This document shows positions 56,242 to 64,000 of a stretch of 64,000 bases of DNA, in pieces. Each line of letters begins with the position of its first letter. The first letter of the stretch is position 1. Origin of the DNA: Oegoconia quadripuncta (Eukaryota > Arthropoda > Insecta > Lepidoptera > Autostichidae); the NCBI GenBank assembly GCA_949316235.1, contig OX438758.1, positions 11,193,731 to 11,257,730 of the forward strand, given 5' to 3'. A program made the position numbers and the translations under genes. The notes beneath the pieces were generated by a model, which did not search any database, was not told where the DNA came from, and saw only the letters and a program-made list of their open reading frames with translations.

Positions 56242-56253
56242 ATCATTTATAAT

Positions 56254-57185
56254 AAAATTTGGGAAAAAAGCAGACCACTTTTCATATCTTGTAGATTAAG
56301 TACGTATAATACGTACAGACAAAAAGTGCATTAATGTAGAAACAGGTTACAATAGTACTTAGGTTCATCGCATTTTAGGAATAGTACAAGCCTTAAATGA
56401 CCCCATCTACGTTCAGTAGGCTTCAAGTATTATACTACCGTAAATAGAATTTCGATGGAGGTGACTTTTATAGAGGTTAAGCTAGCTAGCTAAACTTTTA
56501 CTTTAGTTTTGATTATGACATTGCATCATAACTTCATTGTCCGTATCATTTGTAAGGCAGCGTCTAAGATTATGTACTTTTAAATTACACAGAAGCAAAG
56601 GGGTTCCGTTACACTTTTAATTATCAAGCCCAGCAAAGTGCAATAACTGAGTATACTTTTAAAACTAACACTGCACAACTGTAATTAACTTTATAAGAAC
56701 TACAAGAGCCGGAGAAGCCGACTAAGTTTTAGTCCCGATCTACTTCCAAGGGTCAGCTGGCATCGTCTGATGAGACTCGTGTCCATAGATTGTTAAAAAA
56801 CAACAAATGTTAAAATCAAACAGCTTCAACAATGTTGAACATTCATTGAATCGAAAATATTAAGTTGGTCCACATAAACAAAAATTCTTGCGATATCTTT
56901 TTAAGTGGGTTATGGATCACCTCTCTAATAATGAATGGAGTGTTACTCTATGGCAAGGCATTCTAATGTCAAATCTAGGAAAAGATAAGAAACGTTTAGT
57001 TTAAGAATAGAACATACAGATGGTTTACATTACTCTGTGTCTGAGTCGTACAATGCAATTTACTGAAGGAAGCTGGAACTTCCTTAAGGCGAGAGTACCC
57101 TATTGTATGGCGTCCTCGCTTGCATTTGGACATTCCGCTTGCTACGTTCGATTAACAAAATTCACATTTTTAGTTTATACTTTTT
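56254..57185. other. No gene recognised
   Basis: AT-rich DNA, nothing supported. Confidence 0.4.
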
Positions 57186-57300
57186 AGGAAAGACTGCATG
57201 CAGATGCGTCGGTCGTAATCTCACCTGGTGGAAAGTAACTATGTAGCCGAAAATGAAGTCCACAAGTTCAGTAAATTCTAGACTTGAAGACTTGTTTGTT
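57186..57300 (-). mobile_element. LINE 3' tail, degraded
   Basis: tcgtaatctcacctggtgga, aagtaactatgtagccgaaa is the diverged complement of the tail at 30595-30650 and 60985-61050. Confidence 0.5.
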
Positions 57301-57389
57301 TGCAAACGCTTTATTGTACAAAAAGAAAATATAGAACAAATTTCTTGTAACTATGCACAATGACTTATTAATTATTTGTAAACTAAAAA

Positions 57390-57432
57390 TCGGGTGAGGC
57401 CTTTGTCCAGCAGTGGACGTCTTTCGACGATG
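57390..57432 (+). mobile_element. SINE-D/RTE-type tail scrap
   Basis: gggtgaggcctttgtccagc, agtggacgtctttcgacgat; just the 3' tail block. Confidence 0.5.
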
Positions 57433-57639
57433 AAACTAAAAAAATGTAAATGCCTGGCTTAAATTATTTTAATATAACATGACATGACATAAACTATACT
57501 TACTGTCTTGTTAAATACACAACACAAAACTAAGTAGGTAGAATTCAAATAAAGTGATAAGCTACATTTAGACGTGTGTAAGTTGTAGATTTCGAAACGG
57601 TTCGCGTAAAGAAATCTTAAAATTATATATATTGTTTCT

Positions 57640-57840
57640 CAGCCTCACACATACATAAAGTCACGACAGTTATCGCTAATAGGGTGACCAAATATAAGCG
57701 TTTGGGTGTTCAATACTTGAAACAACATCCACAGCTCATCTTTCAAAGTGGACATGAGGCGAGCAAGCGAGAGGGATGTGTAAAGTCCCATAGTCGCTTT
57801 TACAACGCCCACGGGAAGAGATGGGTTAGTTCTGTACACT
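57640..57840 (-). repeat. Repeat F copy, reversed
   Basis: agggtgaccaaatataagcg, gtgtaaagtcccatagtcgc and cccacgggaagagatgggtt. The 64-codon minus frame here is this repeat. Confidence 0.6.
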
Positions 57841-58543
57841 ACACGGCAAAATAAGTCTAGAGTTGTACAACGCTAGACAAATAAAACTTACGTAGCAGAG
57901 AAGAACATTATGAACAAAGCTGACCTTTGGAAGAACAAAAGAATAGATTTCAATTGTTTAAATACCTACCACGTAGGTTAGGTATGGATATAGATAATGC
58001 CCTGAATGTTTGACCTAAGTTAATGCGTATTGTCTAGCAAGGATTTGACCTTTGTAACCCAGACCCAAACCTTTTTCAGGCTTGTCCGTTACCAAGCATC
58101 CCTTAAAGGAATTTTATATCCAGTTGTAACGACAGCTATAAAAAATCTTGTAGAGCAAAACTCACTTGTTCTAAGTTTTATTTTTCGGTTTTATTGGCAT
58201 TCTAACATTAGTAATATATACTGTAGGGTATATGTATTTTTCGGTGTGCAAATATATGAGAGCATGAGATATCTTAGGAAGCGATTTGATAGTGCAATAA
58301 GGCCGCCTGTTCTATCGTTACCAATCCATTTAGATTGAAAGGCACTTGTGTTTTTGGGCTTCACAACATACCACCACACGTGGGATATTACGGGTTTTGT
58401 ATGACTTAAAGCGGTTTGTAATAAATATTTTCATTTGAGAGCTTACGCCGCTAAAAAAACTATTTTACTTGTAAAATGTAGATAGTATTTGAACTCTATT
58501 TTAAATATGCTGCATAATAAATTTATCCATTTATATAATACTA
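57841..58543. other. Unrecognised open frame only
   Basis: A plus frame of about 100 codons (58030-58338) follows an acceptor-like caaacctttttcag at 58079. It contains LVRYQASLKGILYPVVTTAI. No family was recognised and no downstream donor or poly(A) signal was fixed. Judged probably chance. Confidence 0.25.
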
Positions 58544-58808
58544 GCTTTCGGCCCCCGGCATCGCCTGCGTGTTATAACTGTATCGCGGATATATTTCAAT
58601 CAATCAAATGAAGTACGCTTTATTGTTTAAATAAGGAAGGTACATTTAAATATGTTATAGAAACTACAAATTAGGCGGCCTTATCGCTAACAGCGATCTC
58701 TTCCAGGCAATTTCATTTGCGTATCCCGCGAGAACTACTCCATAGTACATTTTATCTATACACCAAATTTCATCCAAATCCGTTCATCGGTTTCGCGGTG
58801 ATTGATTG
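58544..58808 (+). repeat. Repeat G copy interrupted by a LINE end
   Basis: Starts ctagctttcggcccccggca and resumes after the insert with gtatcccgcgagaactactc, aatttcatccaaatccgttc, atcggtttcgcggtgattga. The interruption is the LINE fragment at 58598-58709. Confidence 0.7.
58598..58709 (-). mobile_element. LINE 3' UTR fragment inserted in repeat G
   Basis: The minus strand reads tgcctggaagagatcgctgt, tagcgataaggccgcctaat ... aacaataaagcgtacttcat, ttgattgat. I recognise the gaagagatcgct / cgataaggccgcct motif as the 3' UTR of an abundant arthropod LINE. ATTTCA at 58592-58597 and 58710-58715 may be a 6-bp target duplication. Confidence 0.65.
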
Positions 58809-58811
58809 AGC

Positions 58812-58952
58812 CGGTTCTGGTTGTCCGAAATAAGATAGCCAGTCCCCCAAATGTGTTGGGGTTTCCGGGGCAGTACGCTTCAACCTTCGACTTCATCTTC
58901 ACTTATAATCAGATGTGATTGGAGTCAAGTACGAACCCGTCGTGCATAAAAA
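58812..58952 (+). mobile_element. SINE-B 3' half
   Basis: ggttctggttgtccgaaata, aatgtgttggggtttccggg, gacttcatcttcacttataa, gtacgaacccgtcgtgcat plus ten A. Continues directly into the composite unit. Confidence 0.8.
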
Positions 58953-59163
58953 AAAAATCCAGGATTTATAAAGCCTAAATAAATGTTCATAAAATATATT
59001 TAATTCACCCGTGAACACTTTTTTATGACATTATAAAATAATGTAACTAGCGAATACAAATCTGAATTAAATCGAGTAAATTTACACCCTGTTATTTAGT
59101 ACATTCCAATTTCGATTAAATATAAAAATATGGGACTGCACTGATTAAAGGGTCAAAACGGAC
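58953..59163 (+). repeat. Composite repeat shared with 23590-23790
   Basis: tccaggatttataaagccta, aaatatatttaattcacccg, agcgaatacaaatctgaatt, gtaaatttacaccctgttat, then gactgcactgattaaagggt and caaaacggac. It is the mirror of 23607-23790, including the junction to the SINE-B poly(A). Confidence 0.8.
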
Positions 59164-60127
59164 ATGCAATAACAGGAGAGATACAGCTACAAAAAATTAC
59201 ACGTCAACTTATTCGCAATATGGTTTACTTTTACATTCTGTTTCGTTTTTAGGGTCGTAGGTTAATATCAAGCTGAAACTAAAATCAAATGCTAAGGTCT
59301 ACTGACTAATAAATTTAAAAGAAAATCTGAAAAACACGTATTACATATTGACAGGCGCACTAACTGTTCATCTAAATTGATGTAACCTTGAAATTTTGCA
59401 TGAAGGAAGGTACAATCGGGTTCATAAGTGCATATCCAGTTCTACTTCAAACGATTTAGATTTTATTGAACACTTTTGTATTTAGGCAAGTTTCGATTAC
59501 TAAACTTTTGTTACACAATTGACTGCACATGAATAAAAAAAATATTTCCCATTTAGAAATTCGAAGGCATTTTTATTCATTTAAGGTGGGCAGGCACTTT
59601 GGAACCCTGCTGTACAAGAAATTGTTTCTCTGCACAAGAAATCGTCTTATTGAAGTAAAAAAAAATCTAAAAATGTACCTATAGCTATTTTTTCATTTTA
59701 AGTGATTGGATTTACGTATTATATGGAACCCTTAGGACAAGAGTTTTATGTAGACTTATCCGTCTTTTGGTAAATTCATATCGTGTAAGGCTGCCCCTAT
59801 ATTATCAGTTTTAAAACGATCGTGTGATGAAATACCACACAATTCGGGGAATTTCCATTACTCACACAGAATGCGTCACCTTGAATGACACGCCCTTGAA
59901 GCTTATTTCGGGGAAAAATATCTTTTAAAAATCACATATTGTAGCTCTGGGGGTGGGTGGGTGTCTCGCAGGTTGTAATCTTTTTGTAAAAATACTTCTT
60001 GTCAAATATTGTGATTTATTATTGCCTTTCACATTTCACAATTTATTTCAAGAATTCTCGTTTCTCTAGGCTTTTCGTATAAAACTAAATAGCAAAGCAT
60101 TTTAATCGACAGCCTGGTATCTTGCTA
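59164..60127. other. No gene; repeat L copy 2
   Basis: 59408-59473 (ggtacaatcgggttcataag, tgcatatcca, gatttagattttat) is the partner of 26727-26790. Otherwise AT-rich. Confidence 0.5.
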
Positions 60128-60646
60128 TGTGCCACATAAGAAAGCTCAAGGTCCAACGAGCTGTGGTGAATGTAACGCTTGGCGTTTTACTACGAGATCG
60201 AATCAGAAATGAAGAAATCTGCAGAAGAACGAAAGTCACTGATATAGCCCAGTGGATTAACAATTAAGATTAAGTGTGTGGATTAAGTGGAACATAGCTC
60301 GATCTCCAGCGGGGTACATATTTAGTACACGGATTGCATGGTGGTAAGGCATTTTAAATGTCCGCCTGGCTATCTTCTCCAAACCATCTTATCCAAATCA
60401 ACATCAAGTGTGATTGAGGTCAAGTGCTAAACCGTTGTGCATAAAAAAATGGAACAGATGGCCGATGGTGCATTAAAGTGCTGGAGTGGAGACCATACAC
60501 CGGCAAAAGCAGAGTAGGATATCCACCCACAAGGCGCGGGAAGTCGCTGATGCAGCCACCTCCAACTGGTTCCTCGGGCAATCAATGAGACCGGCCTATG
60601 TTTAACAGTGGACGCCATGTGGTTGATATAATGTTCATCTACTTTT
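60128..60646 (+). mobile_element. RTE-type LINE C-terminal fragment, split by a SINE-B
   Basis: The frame before the insert reads RKLKVQRAVVNVTLGVLLRD, RIRNEEICRRTKVTDIAQW. After it, in a shifted frame, come equivalents of W-R-P-Y-T-G-K-S-R-V-G-Y-P-P-T-R and a final WFLGQSMRPAYV-like end. These are the lepidopteran RTE C-terminal blocks (L-R-D-x-I-R-N-E-x-I-R-R-R-T-x-V-T-D-I-A-Q). About 13 residues normally between the two halves are missing, so the SINE insertion was accompanied by a deletion or later loss. The tail ggcctatgtttaacagtgga, ttgatataatg closes it. Confidence 0.75.
60265..60449 (+). mobile_element. SINE-B, internally deleted
   Basis: tcgatctccagcggggtaca, aaatgtccgcctggctatct, caagtgtgattgaggtcaag and accgttgtgcat plus A. 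The middle (tgttccggttgtcag region) is gone, and the head is degraded. Confidence 0.75.
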
Positions 60647-60834
60647 AAATTCTGACTTCATCTCAATAACGTAGTACAGCATTAACAGATAACGGAGAAT
60701 ATGAAAGCATATCTCAATGTATCCGATAAAATAATACTGAAAAGTAGCTGAACGTAGTAAAGAAACGAAATCAAACAAAGATATTTAAATTTTGACACGG
60801 TATAGGTTGTGTTGTTTACGACGCGTCAGAGCTT

Positions 60835-61160
60835 GACCTCAATTACACCTGATGTTAAGTGAAGATGAGTGACATGAAGACATGGAACTCCCTTCCACCG
60901 TCAATCTTTACTGAATCCTACTACCTTAGGATCTTCAAAAGCAGAGTGAATTGACATTTACTGGGATCGCGTGCTGCATCTTCGACCACATCGTCACTTT
61001 CCATCAGGTGAGATTGTGGTCAACCGCGTATCCAGTTAATAATAAAAAAATGGTAGTCGTTGGTCAGGCGGACAGTAAAAAATTTTCTATCAAAACCCTG
61101 GGAATCGAACCCGCGACACTTTTTGCAAGCTTTATGTTTAAATTGAGGCACGGAGACGAC
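60835..61160 (-). mobile_element. SINE-B remnant split by a LINE 3' end
   Basis: The tail part 60835-60872 (gcttgacctcaattacacct, gatgttaagtgaagatga) and the head part 61053-61160 (tggtcaggcggacagtaaaa, gggaatcgaacccgcgacac, ttgaggcacggagacgac) face the same way. The central 100 bp is replaced by the plus-strand LINE end at 60873-61052. Confidence 0.65.
60873..61052 (+). mobile_element. LINE 3' end, same family as 30551-31390
   Basis: Encodes MKTWNSLPPSIFTE, then after a frame change LRIFKSRVN and HLLGSRAASSTTSSLSIR-like residues, followed by the tail tccatcaggtgagattgtgg, caaccgcgtatccagttaat and A. Stops and shifts make it inactive. Confidence 0.75.
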
Positions 61161-62309
61161 TAAAACTTGACTTGTCTTCAATTACTAATCAAGATTTTTT
61201 TTTCATTAAACAGGTTTACAAACGGTTATTATATCATTTAGAAGTAATGAAACCTTATATGTAAACACCGGAGGCATTAGATGACCTAAAAATAATTAAA
61301 TTCTAATACAAGAAAAAAGATAACTATCCCAAATTGGGAGGTCAGAAACATGCCAAACTCAAGCGCCCAATTAATAGTTCATCTATTTAGTTTCCAGAAT
61401 ATCATAGGTAGGTAGTAAAACTCATAGGTAGGTACATATGATCGATAAATAGAACTCGAATCTAGAGGCTAGAAGTCGAACATTTTCGAACGCGCTACTG
61501 CGTATTTGTTACATTTCGTTTCGTACTATTTTCACAATTTATATCTACGACCTATCTCCAGTAACACAGTTGAGTGCCAAGCGTAATGCTCTGACCTTCG
61601 ACCGCCGCTACTTATATGAGGCGTCCTTATTACCAAAGATCTGGACATACTATCTGGACAGAACTGTACTAGAATTGGACTCCAACCGACCTTGACCCAA
61701 CAATGGCGTTCTGAAGGTTACATACTCGATTCAAGCACCAATATGTTTTCTTCGGAAACATTTTTCTCGAGTAATTCTCATATCTCAAGAGCTAACCATC
61801 ACAATCTGCAGTTAAGGCGGTGTTAGCATAAATTGAAGTTGGATCGGGGTATTTTTAGGGAAAAATGGGGCGAAAATATGGGAATATAGCAAAGTGGCAA
61901 AGTGTGGCAATGTTTATGAAGATCAGCTTTAATCCTATTATAGCATTTTTTGTATACATCGGTCTTGACAGAGTTATAGGAAATTCAGCCCAATATAGGT
62001 TACGGGTTCGGAGTATGTTCATAACTTATGTACAATAGACTTCAGAAGTGGATATCCAGTCCCAACTAAAATAAGATTTTAAAGTATGCCTTTGGATTTG
62101 TAACGGAAAATATTTTTTATTTGTGTGCAACCAAGTGTACTATCTACAAGGGTCAAGATTAGTGCTCGATAAAATGAGCCGGACTGGATGTGCATTTTTG
62201 AAGCCGATTGTACATTGTGTTTGTAGATTTATGTACGTGCTGCTGGCACAACGACGACCGTAAGAATATTAGTATAAGCAAATAGACGAAGCATTTATTT
62301 ATGCTGCTG
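61161..62309. other. No gene recognised
   Basis: 61320-61375 (tatcccaaattgggaggtca) is a repeat F scrap. TAGGTAGGTA stretches occur at 61407-61438. The rest is AT-rich. Confidence 0.4.
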
Positions 62310-62336
62310 CGCGCGCACACACACACACACACACAC
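62310..62336. repeat. (CA)n microsatellite
   Basis: cgcgcacacacacacacaca, about 27 bp. Confidence 0.95.
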
Positions 62337-62625
62337 GCATACATAAATAACTATTTAAGTATTTAAAAAATCAAAAAACCGCCAAACACTGGTTCTGTGT
62401 GTACATTTGTGGTCCATCATGAAAAGTACGGCTCGCTGCCTTCACATTCTGGTGTTTTGTGCGGATTTTTTTTTCCGTAGTCGCGTTTATAAATATATTA
62501 TATTACTCCTCTAATCATCAAATCAGTTAAGTCATTCTTCCGGTAAACTGCTTACTAGTCTGTCATGTCAAGATAAAAAACTTTTTATATTTATTTCATT
62601 TTTATTTTAATAATAGGTACGGCTT
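62337..62625. other. No gene recognised
   Basis: AT-rich DNA, nothing supported. Confidence 0.4.
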
Positions 62626-62930
62626 GATATCATCATCATCAGTCCGCAAACATCCCACTGCAGGGATATAGACCTTACCTCGTATTGAGGGAGTATGGGG
62701 CATAGTCCACCACGATGCCCCAGTGCGGGTTGGGGACGTTACATGTCTTTGAATTTTTTTTCTCCGGCACGCAGGTTTCCTGTCGATGTTTTCCTTCACT
62801 GTTTAAGAGCAGTCAGATAAATGCAAAGAAAGAAGAAAATGAAGCTATGCAATCCCCAGGCAGGAGATTGAACCCGGACCACCCAAATTGGGAGTTCGGG
62901 TCTCCTCCACTGAGCCAGCGACTGGGCTTT
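62626..62930 (-). mobile_element. SINE-D, full length
   Basis: From atatcatcatcatcagtccg and cactgcagggatatagacct to the head gcaggagattgaacccggac ... cactgagccagcgactgggc. Better preserved in the middle (tttcctgtcgatgttttcct, tcactgttt) than the copy at 182-487. Confidence 0.75.
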
Positions 62931-63427
62931 ATATAATATTAATTAATTATGTCAGCTCGACACTTAAAGTGATCCATTTATATAAAATATCCCTGCTTTC
63001 ACTGTATCTGGAAATCAAAGGCTTTAAAAGGAAGCACTCTCTGAACTAACATCAAAGGTTCAACCACTGACTCGCTTATTGCTTCTGATTGCCACTCAAT
63101 CCAATTCATCGGAGAAATTAACTGAAAATCCATTCCTTTGATCGATTGAAGGGATATTAAAAATTTTGATGCTTCGTTAATCGTACTGTTAAAAGGCAAA
63201 TTGTGATGTCTCATTTTTTGAGCTATTTTTTTATAGAAGTGTGAATATAATTTGGATTCACACTACTATTAAAAATGAGAAAATCTGTCTGTCTGTTCGA
63301 AAACTAAATTATCCTTGAATGGATCGTATAGAAATTTGGCAGATAGGTGGGACATAGTTTCTTCACAAGCTAAGATGAGTAAACATGAAATAAGATAAGA
63401 GTCCGCGACAAAGTAGCTAATAGCTAG
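62931..63427. other. No gene recognised
   Basis: tgagaaaatctgtctgtctg near 63277 resembles the start of a dispersed AT-rich repeat also seen near 48050. Nothing else. Confidence 0.35.
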
Positions 63428-63479
63428 TCAAATTTATTTTCTTTAAAAGCTAACTAGCTTTTAAAGAAAATAAATTTGA
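63428..63479. repeat. Perfect palindrome, 24-bp arms
   Basis: 63428-63451 and 63456-63479 are exact complements (core TTATTTTCTTTAAAAGCT) around AACT. No second copy was seen. Confidence 0.92.
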
Positions 63480-63819
63480 TGGACAATATTGATCAGTCGT
63501 TATAGCTTAGGGACTCATTTGTGCTAGACACGGCTTTTTTTATTTTGTTTGACTTAGAAATTGTAATCTCTCAATTCACACTCGAAAAGCAACATTTATT
63601 ATTTCACAACAAGACATAAACATAATAATTTGAAGATTACTTTGGAAAACTACGAAATAGCTCTAATTTTTTTTTGAGTATGTTAGAAAACTACTTTCAG
63701 AGGCGCCTACATAACACGTATAGCATTCGAGTACTTGCTTACAGTGTTAAACAATATGCCTAAAGGATTTCATTCAAGAAATAAAACTTAGAAATGTAAA
63801 TTTTGTGAGTTGGACATTA
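63480..63819. other. No gene recognised
   Basis: AT-rich DNA. Confidence 0.4.
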
Positions 63820-63970
63820 ATGGCCGCGCGCTCTAAGTACTTGCCACAACGTGCCGCGGTATCTTTAAAGACGCCGAAAGGCGGCCGCTTGCCGCCGGCG
63901 CTTGCCCCGGCTCCGCGACTTGCTGTGATTGGTATGGCCTGTGCCCCGCCACCCGCCTTTGGCGTCTTCC
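63820..63970. promoter_or_regulatory. GC-rich island at window end with inverted repeat
   Basis: Strong CpG content (gcggccgcttgccgccggcg), an inverted CCAAT-like GTGATTGGT (63925) and a GC-box-like ccccgccaccc. The inverted pair AGACGCCGAAAGGCGG (63869-63884) and CCGCCTTTGGCGTCT (63953-63967) brackets it. Either a promoter/first exon running out of the window or the end of a GC-rich element. A minus frame (63774-63977) is open but unrecognised. Confidence 0.35.
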
Positions 63971-64000
63971 ATATCAATGGAACGTTGCTTGTTTTTTCTC

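Noticed and set aside
58030..58338. 102-codon hydrophobic frame after an acceptor-like tract
   Set aside because: No transmembrane pattern or family match that I can defend, and AT-rich codon choice like the flanks.
1..64000. CRISPR array, operons, prophage or bacterial mobile system
   Set aside because: No spaced direct repeats, no dense coding and no bacterial-type genes; the sequence is eukaryotic repeat-rich DNA.
1..64000. LTR retrotransposon or endogenous virus
   Set aside because: No paired long terminal repeats, primer-binding site, gag, integrase or envelope-like frame was recognised.

Overview
The window looks like AT-rich animal DNA, most likely from a moth or butterfly. The evidence is the repeat complement: tRNA-derived SINEs in several related families, RTE-type and CR1/Jockey-like LINE ends, a mariner-type miniature element whose ends begin TTAGGTC.TTACC, the interspersed repeats that begin ctagctttc..cccgcg, and many GTAGGTACCTAC-like stretches. 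This assignment rests on pattern recognition; no search was run.

No complete, recognisable host protein-coding gene is present. The interval is best read as a long intergenic or intronic stretch made largely of transposon debris. Almost all long open frames fall inside repeats or look like chance. The few non-repeat coding signals are weak: a broken small secreted-type ORF behind a TATA box (12133-12462), a 68-nt ankyrin-like candidate exon with a consensus donor (17801-17868), two candidate terminal exons (40021-40268 plus; 52897-52839 minus) and an unrecognised ORF (44521-44716). GC-rich islands at 26226-26580, 41397-42075 and 63820-63970 could be promoters or 5' exons.

Layout. 0-5 kb: SINEs, a long GT microsatellite, and a foldback DNA element with a second MITE nested inside it. 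5-16 kb: sparse, with LINE ends, the TATA/secreted-ORF locus and MITEs. 16-25 kb: dense SINEs, a 108-bp poly(A) insertion with a 13-bp target duplication, and an exact 80-bp inverted duplication. 25-28 kb: GTAGGTAC-rich DNA and a GC island. 28-46 kb: the densest repeat zone, including reverse-transcriptase remnants, an RTE insertion with its target duplication, a SINE split by a mariner-like MITE, and a symmetric foldback element. 46-64 kb: mostly quiet DNA with a MITE, a 5'-truncated LINE with an intact coding end and a 12-bp target duplication (55826-56241), composite SINE units, and a GC-rich end.

The elements make sense as a parasite network. Two SINE types carry 3' tails matching the 3' ends of LINEs found in the same window, which suggests which LINE machinery moves which SINE. 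Nested insertions allow a relative age order to be read. Family letters (SINE-A to D, repeats E to H, MITEs I to M) are local labels used only in this annotation.
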